NCBI RefSeq assembly: GCF_004087915.1
Contig: NZ_CP035108.1
Span: forward strand, 186,001-250,000
Direction: 5' to 3'
Source of the DNA: Geovibrio thiophilus
Lineage (GTDB): Bacteria > Chrysiogenota > Deferribacteres > Deferribacterales > Geovibrionaceae
Length of the DNA: 64,000 bases
Of this stretch, positions 17,503-25,557 are shown piece after piece (the stretch's first letter is position 1; every line of letters begins with the position of its first letter). Position numbers and translations under genes: made by a program. The notes beneath the pieces were generated by a model. The model searched no databases and had not been told where the DNA came from. It was given only the letters and a program-made list of their open reading frames with translations.

Positions 17503-17946
17503 ATGAAAAAAGAGACAAAGAACATCGCCCTGAAAAGGCTCTCTGAGCATTTATCCGAAAAGAAACTCCGTGCCACAAGCCAGAGGGAAATCATCCTCGG
17601 CACCTTCATCGATCTTGGCAGGCACACCACAGCGGAAGAGCTTTATGAGGCTCTCAAAAAGTTCGATTCCAGCATAGGACACGCCACTGTTTACCGTGCG
17701 CTCAGGCTTTTTGTCGATGCGGGAATAGCCCGTGAGCTGAACTTCAACGACGGTTCTGTGCGCTATGAAAGCGTAATCGGCAAGGAACCCCATGACCACA
17801 TTATCTGTAAAAAATGCGGGGCTATGGTGGAGTTTCTGGATGAAAAAATCCGTGAGGCTCAGGACGAAATAGCAAAAAAATACGGCTACTCCATTAAAAA
17901 CAGAAGCCATATTCTCTTCGGCATATGCCCTAAGTGCCGCAGGTAA
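17503..17946 (+). CDS. fur: Fur-family metal-responsive repressor
   Basis: The 147-residue protein shows the Fur fold: a winged helix (LRATSQREIILGTF, then TAEELYEAL) and the metal-binding part with EPHDHIICKKCG and C-terminal CPKC. The two CxxC pairs form the structural zinc site. Length and motifs fit Fur more than Zur or PerR, but the subtype cannot be settled by eye. It faces feoA divergently and is followed by mntP, so this small region groups iron and manganese functions. The upstream AT-rich tract may contain its own operator, though I could not find a clean Fur box. Confidence 0.88.
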   Translation: MKKETKNIALKRLSEHLSEKKLRATSQREIILGTFIDLGRHTTAEELYEALKKFDSSIGHATVYRALRLFVDAGIARELNFNDGSVRYESVIGKEPHDHIICKKCGAMVEFLDEKIREAQDEIAKKYGYSIKNRSHILFGICPKCRR

Positions 17947-17977
17947 GCGTTTCCCTGTAATATTTTCCAGAAAACAG

Positions 17978-18058
17978 TCAGGCGGATTTTTTTACCCTGT
18001 TTCGTATTTTACGGCTTAAGGGCTTGAAAGATTCCGCCTGATAGCCTATTCTAAGCCG
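17978..18058 (+). other. Structured leader of mntP with interleaved inverted repeats (possible pseudoknot)
   Basis: Two inverted repeats overlap in A-B-A'-B' order. TCAGGCGGA (17978-17986) pairs with TCCGCCTGA (18033-18041). CGGCTTA (18012-18018) pairs with TAAGCCG (18052-18058). In RNA these would form either two competing hairpins or an H-type pseudoknot, ending about 20 nt before the mntP start. Manganese exporter genes often have yybP-ykoY riboswitches, but I do not see that element's conserved core here. Confidence 0.45.
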
Positions 18059-18079
18059 CAAAATTCCACAGAGGTAAAT

Positions 18080-18646
18080 ATGAATTTCCTTGAGGTTTTC
18101 TGGATTGCGGTCGGGCTTTCCATGGACGCTTTCGCTGTGTCCATAGCATGCAGCGTGCTTCTTTGTCATGTTTCCTTCAGACATATATTCCGCCTCGGAT
18201 TCCATTTCGGTCTCTTTCAGGCGGTCATGCCTGTCATAGGATGGATAGCCGGAAGAAGCGTCAGTGAATACATCAGCGCGTGGGATCACTGGGTGGCGTT
18301 CGGACTTCTTTCTGTGATAGGGCTTAAGGCACTTAAGGAATCTTTCAGCGATGATGACGGGGAGAACAGCGTAAAAGGCGATCCCACCAAGGGCTTAAGC
18401 CTTATCCTGCTCTCCGTTGCCACCAGCATAGACGCACTCGCCGTTGGCGTGAGCCTTGCCGCGGTTAATGTAAGCATTTTTCAGCCGGCGCTGCTCATCG
18501 GCATAATAACCGCCTGTTTTTCAGTGGTGGGAACCGTATACGGCTGCCGCATAGGAGCCCGTTTCGGCAAAAAGGTTGAAGCCGCAGGCGGGATAATACT
18601 GATAATAATAGGTTTTAAGATCCTTCTGGAACACCTCCTCTCTTGA
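18080..18646 (+). CDS. mntP: MntP-family manganese efflux pump
   Basis: The protein is 188 residues with six predicted membrane helices and the duplicated DUF204/MntP motifs: GLSMDAFAVSIACS at residues about 12-25 and SVATSIDALAVGVSLA in the second half. The conserved aspartates in these helices are needed for Mn2+ export in characterised members. Length matches the family. The start has GAGG at the right distance. It follows fur after 133 bp of leader containing interleaved inverted repeats, suggesting its own regulation. Confidence 0.92.
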   Translation: MNFLEVFWIAVGLSMDAFAVSIACSVLLCHVSFRHIFRLGFHFGLFQAVMPVIGWIAGRSVSEYISAWDHWVAFGLLSVIGLKALKESFSDDDGENSVKGDPTKGLSLILLSVATSIDALAVGVSLAAVNVSIFQPALLIGIITACFSVVGTVYGCRIGARFGKKVEAAGGIILIIIGFKILLEHLLS

Positions 18647-18692
18647 GACCCCCTTTTTTTTAAAATCTTTGATAATTTCCGACAGTTTACTC

Positions 18693-18724
18693 TTGACTGG
18701 CGCTATATAGTGATCTATATAGCG
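18693..18724 (+). promoter_or_regulatory. Promoter overlaid by a perfect palindrome, upstream of the TonB-dependent receptor
   Basis: TTGACT (18693-18698) and TATATA (18716-18721) are 17 bp apart, a good sigma-70-type promoter. A perfect inverted repeat with arms CGCTATATAG (18701-18710) and CTATATAGCG (18715-18724) and a 4-bp centre covers the spacer and the -10 box. A protein bound there would block polymerase. The motif is not a classical Fur box; the regulator is unknown. Confidence 0.7.
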
Positions 18725-18770
18725 TATGAGCGTTATGTACCAAAGGGAATAACGATATGGAGAAACTGAA

Positions 18771-20783
18771 ATGTTCAATCAAAGAAGAATTCTGACTGCC
18801 GCGTGTCTGGGCGCGGCTCTGGTATTCAGCTCCGCCGCAAAGGCAGAGGAGCATATCTATAAACTCGGGGAAATAGAGATAACCGATTCCTCTTCATGGC
18901 TTAATGCAAAGCCGATGCAGGAAGTGACTTCCGAAGAAATTGAGGCTGGGTCGGTCTCAAGTGTTGCGGAAGCGCTCAAGCAGCTTCCTTCCGCATCCTT
19001 CGCTCCCAACTCAAAAGGGGAGAAGCGTCTTAATATCAGGGGTTTTTCAGACAGATACATTCAGGTGTATTTTGACGGTATTCCCGTTGCCCTGCCCTAC
19101 GAAGCGTATATTGATCTGGGCAATTACAACACATTCGGGATTGATAAGATCGAAGTTGAAACAGCAGGCGGCTCAGTTCTCTTCGGACCGAACGCCGCGG
19201 GAGGCGCGGTCAATATTGTCACCGCGAAACCTGAAAAGGCTTTTGAATCCGCCGTTGAGCTTATGTACAGAACCAACAACACATATCAGACAAGAATCGG
19301 CGTGGGAAGCAAGATAGGCAAAGCTTACGGAATGATTTCTCTTGCTTATGAGGATTCAGAAGGCTTTATGCTTCCGGACGGATACAGCGAGCTCAATGAA
19401 AACGGCGGTCTGCGTGACAACACAGGCTACCGGAGAGCAACTGTAACCGGTAAAATCGGCTACGAGTTCGCGAAGGGAAGTGAGGTTGCCTTCGGTATAA
19501 ATCATATAGAGAGCAGCCTTGAGCTTCCTCCTAACACAAAGGAAACGGACAACGGCAGAAACAACAGCCCCGTTCGTTACTGGAACTACGAAGACTGGGA
19601 CAAAGATACATACTATCTCCTCGGAAGCCTGAGAAAAGACAGCTACACGGTCACTGCAAGGCTTTACAGGGATGAATACTACAATGTGATGAACCGTTAC
19701 ACTGACGCTTCATACAGCGAGTGCTTCAGCGCCTCATGGTGCGACAGCGCTTATGATGATTACTCCAACGGCGTTATCCTCAATACTGAGCTGAAAACCG
19801 GAGCAATCAATACCGTTATCCTCAGCGGACAATACAAAAAGGATGTTCACCGCACCAAGAACGCCTCCATGACAGAATGGGAAAAGGATGTGGCGGAAAC
19901 CTACTTCGCCGGTGTTGAAGACAGGATTACTCTGGGCAGGTTCATTGTCAGCCTCGGCGGCAGCTATGAGGTCAACAACGCGATCTCTTCGGACAGCAAG
20001 GATGAACTTAACGACGATATAAAGGTTTTCAATCCGCAGGCTACGGTAATATACAATTTGTCTCCTGAAACTGTGTTTCATGTGAAGGCAGCGCGTAAAA
20101 CACGCTTCCCCTCAATGAAGGAGCTGTACTCCAGTTATTCATATAATAACGGCGGACAGACAACTTATTTCGCCAACCCCGGGCTTAAGGAAGAAACCGC
20201 TATGAACTATGAGGCAGGTATTAAGCAGTCCCTGTTTGACACCGTTCTTCTTCAGGCGAATATCTTCTATTCAAAGATTGATGACAAAATCAACACTAAA
20301 GCGCCTTACACCGGCAGTGATCCGGATGCCTCATCAGACGCGCAGACTTCAGACAACATAGATGACGTGACAATGAAGGGCTTCGAGGTGATGTTGGGCG
20401 GCGATTTCACCGAGAACACCACCACTGTAGCGTCTTATGCCTACATCGACGCGGAAAAAAGCATAGAAGGCGATGATTCCGATACTGTTGCTGATGTGCC
20501 TGAGCACAAGCTCTATCTGGATCACTCATACAGAATAGGAAAAATGTTTGTTCTCGGCGGCAGGCTGAATATGGAAAAAGGACGCTGCTCGCAGAAGTCC
20601 GATTACAGCTACACCGAGCTGGACACTTACTGGACGGCAGATCTCAGAGCCGAGATTATCCCGGTTAAGTACACCACCATTGAGGTCGGCGTGGAAAATG
20701 TGGCGGATGAGGAATACGAGCTTTCATACGGTCTGCCGCAGGCGGGAAGAACATACTACGCCAAGCTTAAAATGAAAATTTGA
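18771..20783 (+). CDS. TonB-dependent outer membrane receptor
   Basis: The 670-residue protein has a signal peptide (cleaved after SSAAKA), a short TonB-box-like stretch (GEIEIT) and a plug domain with RLNIRGFSDRYIQVYFDGIP and GGSVLFGPNAAGGAVNIV. The C-terminal beta-barrel ends in an aromatic residue pattern (TYYAKLKMKI). Such receptors import siderophores, cobalamin, metals or other scarce ligands with energy from TonB. A dedicated TonB gene starts one base after its stop. The tight palindrome over its promoter and nearby Fur, FeoA and MntP genes suggest a metal-related ligand, which is inference. Confidence 0.95.
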   Translation: MFNQRRILTAACLGAALVFSSAAKAEEHIYKLGEIEITDSSSWLNAKPMQEVTSEEIEAGSVSSVAEALKQLPSASFAPNSKGEKRLNIRGFSDRYIQVYFDGIPVALPYEAYIDLGNYNTFGIDKIEVETAGGSVLFGPNAAGGAVNIVTAKPEKAFESAVELMYRTNNTYQTRIGVGSKIGKAYGMISLAYEDSEGFMLPDGYSELNENGGLRDNTGYRRATVTGKIGYEFAKGSEVAFGINHIESSLELPPNTKETDNGRNNSPVRYWNYEDWDKDTYYLLGSLRKDSYTVTARLYRDEYYNVMNRYTDASYSECFSASWCDSAYDDYSNGVILNTELKTGAINTVILSGQYKKDVHRTKNASMTEWEKDVAETYFAGVEDRITLGRFIVSLGGSYEVNNAISSDSKDELNDDIKVFNPQATVIYNLSPETVFHVKAARKTRFPSMKELYSSYSYNNGGQTTYFANPGLKEETAMNYEAGIKQSLFDTVLLQANIFYSKIDDKINTKAPYTGSDPDASSDAQTSDNIDDVTMKGFEVMLGGDFTENTTTVASYAYIDAEKSIEGDDSDTVADVPEHKLYLDHSYRIGKMFVLGGRLNMEKGRCSQKSDYSYTELDTYWTADLRAEIIPVKYTTIEVGVENVADEEYELSYGLPQAGRTYYAKLKMKI

Positions 20784-20784
20784 T

Positions 20785-21645
20785 ATGTCACTGGCCGACA
20801 GCAGCGACGATAAATGGAGAAAAGGAGCCATAGCGGGGGGCGTCTGGGGGACCTCCGAGATGACCCTCGGCTCTTTTCTTCATAATCTGCGATTCCTTTT
20901 CTTGGAAAGACAGGCAGACAGGCGCGATGACGGAAACTTCCGCCTGATTATTTTCACCGGTGTTTCCGTTCTGGTTCATATTCTGGTTCTGCATCTTGCG
21001 GATCCGATTCAGATACAAAGTACAGCGGAATCTGGGGGTTCCGTTGCCGTAACACTCATAAGCAGATACAGGGCGGCGGAGCCTAAGCATGAGTTCCTCG
21101 TCTCAGAAGCAAAAGCTCCGTCCTCCTCTGCCTCTGTATCCCGAAAACCGAAACCTCCCGCAGAGCATCCCGCTGTTTCAGCGAAAGTCGTTGAGCAGGT
21201 GTTCCACGAAGAGCCTGATGAATCCGGTGCGGAAATTACTTCAGGAACAGAGGAAAAAACAGAAGGAGAGTCTGAGCCCGCTGAAAAACCGGCGGCACTG
21301 CATTCCCCCTCCGCTCCGTTCGCGGAATCAGCGCCTGAGCCTGCCGCTCCCGCTCTTACCGAACAGGAAATGAGCTTTCTCACCGAACACATGCGGCAGA
21401 AGGTACGCTCGCAGCTTGCTTATCCGAAATTGGCAAGGAGAATGGGCTGGAACGGAACAGTTATGCTGAGGGTTTACCTCACGGAAAACGGCGGAGTTGA
21501 AAAAACAGAGATCATACGAAGCTCAGGCTTTAAGGCTTTGGATAAAGAGGCGTTTGAGAGCGTGTACCGTGCTGCGCCATACGAAAACCGCACCGGAGAA
21601 GAAGTCACTGTTGAGCTTCCCGTGCGCTTCAGCCTCAGCGGCTGA
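20785..21645 (+). CDS. tonB: TonB energy transducer with unusual N-terminal extension
   Basis: A membrane helix (LIIFTGVSVLVHILVLHLA, about residues 53-71) precedes a Pro/Glu/Ala-rich periplasmic linker and a C-terminal TonB domain (YPKLARRMGWNGTVMLRVYL, then VTVELPVRFSL). It should couple the proton motive force to the receptor encoded just upstream. Before the helix are about 50 extra residues containing GVWGTSEMTLGSFLHNLRF. That resembles the start of a separate family of small integral membrane proteins I recall from anaerobes, so this may be a fused remnant. The ATG directly after the receptor stop supports the long form; an internal start nearer the helix is possible. Confidence 0.88.
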   Translation: MSLADSSDDKWRKGAIAGGVWGTSEMTLGSFLHNLRFLFLERQADRRDDGNFRLIIFTGVSVLVHILVLHLADPIQIQSTAESGGSVAVTLISRYRAAEPKHEFLVSEAKAPSSSASVSRKPKPPAEHPAVSAKVVEQVFHEEPDESGAEITSGTEEKTEGESEPAEKPAALHSPSAPFAESAPEPAAPALTEQEMSFLTEHMRQKVRSQLAYPKLARRMGWNGTVMLRVYLTENGGVEKTEIIRSSGFKALDKEAFESVYRAAPYENRTGEEVTVELPVRFSLSG

Positions 21646-21710
21646 TAAACAGAAGTGTTTGTTTTTTTATCGGTTTGACTTAATTCCTCATCTGGTATTA
21701 TCATTCATTC

Positions 21711-23540
21711 ATGAGCAAAAAACTTGCGGTATGGATCAGCATTCTTGTCACAGTGGTTCTTGTTTTTTCCACAGGTGTTTATTATTCTCAGTCGCAGAAG
21801 GCTGTCCTTTTTGAAATACAGAAACGCGCCGCCGAGCTTCTCCGGGCGGACAAACGGACGGTTTCCGATTTCCTCGGGCATATCCGCTCCGTAACCTACG
21901 GTCTTTATACCAACCCCGTTAACAGCCGCTTTATTTTCCACGGTGAAGGAAAGGAGCGTGCCGAAGCCCTTTTCATGGACTACTGCAATAATGTCCGTGA
22001 GGTTCAGGCTATACGTCTGGTTGACAGGGAAGGGATGATTCAGGTCTTTATGCGGGAGTGCGTGAATCTTTCCGGCGAGCCGGATTACGAGCCCATTGAC
22101 ATAGCATCCAAGGACTTCATAGAGGACGCCGCGGCTCTTGATAAACCGGAGATCCTTTTCAGCAAGTTTGAGCGGGGGTTTCTCCCCGATGCGGTGAGCT
22201 TCTGCCCGTCAATGATACGCACTGTCGTCCCTTATTTCGCGGGCGGCGGACATGCGGGCTATCTGGTGGTGAACTACTGGGGCGAGCGACTCGGCGAGGT
22301 GGTGAACAGGCTGAACCGTGATGAGGGGCATTCCTTCATAGTGGAGAAAAATAAAATTAACCCTGAGCGCCACGGAATTTTCCTTTTTCATAAAAACAAA
22401 AGCTACGAATTCGCAAACCAGATGCAGCATGAGCACCGCTTTCAGACTGTCTACGGTGCCGAAGTTTTTGATGAGGTGGTCAAGGGGCTGGACGGCATAA
22501 TCCGCCTGAAAAACGGCGATTTCCTCGGCTACACCACTGTCTACCCCTATGAAGGCACTGATATTTCATGGAAAGTTTGTACTGTTATAGACGCCAAGTA
22601 CGCCTTCCGCAATCTCCGCGCTCTTAAAACGGGATTCATGCTTGTCCTTTCCCTGTCAGTCTTTCTGGCTGTGCTCACTGCCTTTATATTTGCCGAAAGA
22701 TTCCTGAAACCGCTTGGAGGACTGAAAGCGGCACTGGAAAACTACGGCAGGGGAAATCTGGATTACGAGATAAAAGAGGACTATACAGACGAACTGGGGG
22801 ACATAGCCGCCAAGGTTCAGGAAATGGCGGTTTCCCTGCGGAATCATATAAAAGAGCGGGAAACGGCACAGAAAAGGATGGAGCTTGCAGACAGGCTTTC
22901 ATCATTAAGCATACTCAGCGCCGGAGTTTCTCATGAGCTTTCAACACCGCTGAACTCAATCCTCCTCGCGGCGGGGCTGATAGAGAAGGAATGCGGCTCC
23001 ACCGAAGAGGTGCGTGCGGTTAAGACACAGGCGGAAAGGTGTGTCGGAATCATCGCTTCCATGAAGCGCCTCGTGGCGGACGGTTATGACAGCTGCGCAA
23101 AGGAGCGGCTGAACCTTAAGGAAATAGTCGGCGAAACAGTGCGGTTCATGCGGGCAGGCGGCGGAGTCGTCATAGAAACCGTGCTTGAGGACGCATACAT
23201 AGACGGCTGCCGGACACTGATAAATCAGGCGTTTCTTAATATCGCAGTTAATGCGGTGGATGCTGTTTTCCCATCCGGCAAAGTTGTGTTCAGGCTTTTC
23301 AGGAGTGGCGGAAAGGTTATTCTTGAGGCTGAGGACAACGGCAGCGGCATTGAGCCAGAAAAGCTTGAGAAGATATTCGATCCGTTCTTCACAACAAAGT
23401 CACCGGATAAGGGAACAGGTCTGGGGCTTTCCATTACCCACAGAATAATAACCGAGCACGGCGGCAAAATCAGCGTTAGAAGCGAAAAAGGGAAAGGAAC
23501 TGCGGTAAGGTGTGAATTTAATGAAAGTAGTTATAGTTGA
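21711..23540 (+). CDS. Sensor histidine kinase (periplasmic sensor, HAMP, HisKA, HATPase)
   Basis: The 609-residue protein has an N-terminal membrane helix, a periplasmic sensor of about 265 residues resembling a double Cache fold, a second helix near residues 307-327 and a HAMP linker (RFLKPLGGLKAALENYGRGNL). The HisKA box is AGVSHELSTPLN (His408), and the HATPase has N, G1 and G2 boxes (NIAVNAVDAV, DNGSGI, GTGLGLSITHRI). It overlaps the NtrC-type regulator by 20 bp and should phosphorylate it. Nothing shows the ligand. The sigma-54 promoter 2 kb downstream is a candidate target of the pair. Confidence 0.93.
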   Translation: MSKKLAVWISILVTVVLVFSTGVYYSQSQKAVLFEIQKRAAELLRADKRTVSDFLGHIRSVTYGLYTNPVNSRFIFHGEGKERAEALFMDYCNNVREVQAIRLVDREGMIQVFMRECVNLSGEPDYEPIDIASKDFIEDAAALDKPEILFSKFERGFLPDAVSFCPSMIRTVVPYFAGGGHAGYLVVNYWGERLGEVVNRLNRDEGHSFIVEKNKINPERHGIFLFHKNKSYEFANQMQHEHRFQTVYGAEVFDEVVKGLDGIIRLKNGDFLGYTTVYPYEGTDISWKVCTVIDAKYAFRNLRALKTGFMLVLSLSVFLAVLTAFIFAERFLKPLGGLKAALENYGRGNLDYEIKEDYTDELGDIAAKVQEMAVSLRNHIKERETAQKRMELADRLSSLSILSAGVSHELSTPLNSILLAAGLIEKECGSTEEVRAVKTQAERCVGIIASMKRLVADGYDSCAKERLNLKEIVGETVRFMRAGGGVVIETVLEDAYIDGCRTLINQAFLNIAVNAVDAVFPSGKVVFRLFRSGGKVILEAEDNGSGIEPEKLEKIFDPFFTTKSPDKGTGLGLSITHRIITEHGGKISVRSEKGKGTAVRCEFNESSYS

Positions 23541-24804
23541 GGACGACAGAACTCTCTGCGGTCTGCTGAAAAAAAGCCTTGAGAACGAGTTTAACGTTAC
23601 GGCGTTCTACGAGCCCGCCGCAGCGCTGGCACATATAAAAAGCTCCGGCGCGGACGCTGTGGTGTCCGATGTGCGTATGCCGGGGATGACCGGTTTTGAG
23701 CTTCTGGAAGCTCTGCGTGAGGAGATGCCCGAGGTGCGCCTCATACTCATGACAGGCTACGGAACCGTCACAGAATCGGTAAATGCAATCAAAAGCGGTG
23801 CTTATGACTATATACTCAAGCCTGTTGATCCAGAGATTCTTATAAAAAAGCTGGAGCAGATACGTATACTGCTGGATTTCGGCAGGCAAATAGCCGGAAG
23901 TTTCGCTCCTGTCTATAAATCACGCAGGTTTGACGATATAATGCAGCTTGCTGCCCGAGCAGCCAAGGCGGACAGCGGTGTGCTCATCACGGGGGAGACG
24001 GGCAGCGGAAAGGAGGTCATAGCCCGCTTCATTCACGGCGTATCCTCACGGAGGACAGCGCCCTTCGTGGCTGTGAACTGCGGCAATATGCAGGAGCAGC
24101 TTTTTGAGAGCGAGCTTTTTGGCTACCGCAAAGGCGCGTTCACCGGAGCTGATTCCAACAAGCGGGGACTTGTATCCGCGGCGGAGCGGGGAACACTCTT
24201 TCTGGATGAGATAGGCGAGCTTCCCCTTCCTTCTCAGTCAAAGCTTCTGCGCTTCATAGAGACAAAAACCTACTATCCTCTGGGCTCCGTGGAGCAGAAA
24301 ACGGCAAATATACGCTTCATCGCCGCCACAAACCGCAATCCGGCAGAAGAAGCAGAAAACGGCACATTCCGCAAGGATTTGTATTATCGGCTGAACGTGG
24401 TGGAGATTAAGGTTCCGCCGCTTAGGGATAGAAGAGAGGATATAATGCCGCTGGCGGAGTATTTTCTCGGCAGGTTCCGCCACATAAACCCGAAGATAGA
24501 GGGCTTCTCGGCAGATTCCGTGAGGTTTCTGGAAAATTATTCATATCCGGGCAATGCCCGCGAACTCTCTAACATCATAGAACGGGCGGTGATACTGGAA
24601 AACGGGCATATAATATCCCCTGCGTCACTTCATATGCAGGGTCCGGCAGGGAGTACAAACTCCAGAAGGCTTGATGACGTTATTCGGGAACATATCTTAG
24701 CCGCTCTGACCGAAGCCGGAGGCAGCAAGACAAAAGCCGCCGAAATTCTCGGCATAGACGCTTCCACCATATACCGCAGACTCAAGGAATACGGCATCGG
24801 ATAG
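23521..24804 (+). CDS. NtrC-family sigma-54-dependent response regulator
   Basis: The ATG at 23521 (AAGG upstream) is preferred over GTG 23512. The 427-residue protein has a receiver (phospho-acceptor Asp50 in VVSDVRMPGMTG). Its AAA+ domain has Walker A GETGSGKE, the sigma-54 contact loop GAFTGA, Walker B LFLDEIGEL and the FRKDLYYRLNV motif. A Fis-type helix-turn-helix closes it (SKTKAAEILGIDASTIYRRL). It activates sigma-54 promoters in response to the overlapping kinase. Paired direct repeats upstream of the consensus sigma-54 promoter at 25509 are plausible binding sites. Confidence 0.95.
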   Translation: MKVVIVEDDRTLCGLLKKSLENEFNVTAFYEPAAALAHIKSSGADAVVSDVRMPGMTGFELLEALREEMPEVRLILMTGYGTVTESVNAIKSGAYDYILKPVDPEILIKKLEQIRILLDFGRQIAGSFAPVYKSRRFDDIMQLAARAAKADSGVLITGETGSGKEVIARFIHGVSSRRTAPFVAVNCGNMQEQLFESELFGYRKGAFTGADSNKRGLVSAAERGTLFLDEIGELPLPSQSKLLRFIETKTYYPLGSVEQKTANIRFIAATNRNPAEEAENGTFRKDLYYRLNVVEIKVPPLRDRREDIMPLAEYFLGRFRHINPKIEGFSADSVRFLENYSYPGNARELSNIIERAVILENGHIISPASLHMQGPAGSTNSRRLDDVIREHILAALTEAGGSKTKAAEILGIDASTIYRRLKEYGIG

Positions 24805-24836
24805 AGCGGTGATAATGTTAACATGAGGTTGGTTTT

Positions 24837-25370
24837 ATGAGTATCACACCTGAATGGCTTTCTGCAATTGCGATTTATGTATATTTTACTATTCAACTTG
24901 CTAAAGAAACAAAAAAGCTAAGGGAAGTTGAAACAAGTCCTCTTATTACAGTATATTTGCAGAGTTTTAAACGAACACAATATATGGAACTGGTTATAAA
25001 AAACATTGGTAAGGCTCCCGCTTATGACATTGAAATATATTTTGACAAAACATTTACAGAAAAGCTAAAGGAGATAAAACAAAATATACCAATACACATT
25101 GATATAAACTATTTCTCACCGGAACAGTCAGTGGTCTACTTTGCCGGAGATTATGAAGCATTAAAACAAATTCCAGAACAATCATTTAAGGTTCACCTCA
25201 GCTACAAGGCAAAAGATAGAAAAGAATTTACTGAGACAATCCATTACAATTATTCCTTTTACGCAACGAGCGATGTTTCAAAAACATATGAAATAGAAGA
25301 GCTAAATAGAATGTTTGAAAAATTAGGTAACACAATAGATAAAAGTATATCTTGCATAGCGAAGAAATAA
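24837..25370 (+). CDS. Hypothetical protein, AT-rich, probably acquired
   Basis: The 177-residue product has one hydrophobic N-terminal segment (LSAIAIYVYFTIQLA) followed by a soluble beta-rich region with ELVIKNIGKAPAYDIEIYF. That pattern recurs in hypothetical proteins of mobile regions and suggests an immunoglobulin-like fold. I recognise no named family. Base composition and codon use are clearly more AT-rich than both neighbours, which argues for horizontal transfer. It lies between the NtrC-type regulator and the sigma-54 promoter of the multiheme cytochrome. Confidence 0.72.
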   Translation: MSITPEWLSAIAIYVYFTIQLAKETKKLREVETSPLITVYLQSFKRTQYMELVIKNIGKAPAYDIEIYFDKTFTEKLKEIKQNIPIHIDINYFSPEQSVVYFAGDYEALKQIPEQSFKVHLSYKAKDRKEFTETIHYNYSFYATSDVSKTYEIEELNRMFEKLGNTIDKSISCIAKK

Positions 25371-25386
25371 GTAATGAATATATTTT

Positions 25387-25423
25387 TTGCAAATTGCAAG
25401 AAACGGCATTCGCAAAATGCAAG
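25387..25423 (+). promoter_or_regulatory. Candidate enhancer-binding sites (tandem repeats) for a sigma-54 activator
   Basis: Two similar 13-bp elements, TGCAAATTGCAAG (25388-25400) and CGCAAAATGCAAG (25411-25423), lie 23 bp apart. They sit about 90-120 bp upstream of the sigma-54 promoter, the usual place for an NtrC-type upstream activating site. Two helical turns of spacing fit binding of adjacent dimers. Confidence 0.55.
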
Positions 25424-25508
25424 ATTCCTATAGAAAAACTAGCCTTTGCTGAAATCATAAACGTATATTAAATCAGATAAATTTCTCTCATAATCTTTTC
25501 TGTTTCCG

Positions 25509-25524
25509 TGGCATGGGTGTTGCT
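25509..25524 (+). promoter_or_regulatory. Sigma-54 (-24/-12) promoter of the multiheme cytochrome
   Basis: TGGCATGGGTGTTGCT matches the RpoN consensus TGGCAYRNNNNTTGCW at every defined position. The start codon of the cytochrome is 34 bp downstream of its end, with ACGGAGG in front. Confidence 0.85.
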
Positions 25525-25557
25525 CAATAAATAACAGCATACACGGAGGTTTATTTT

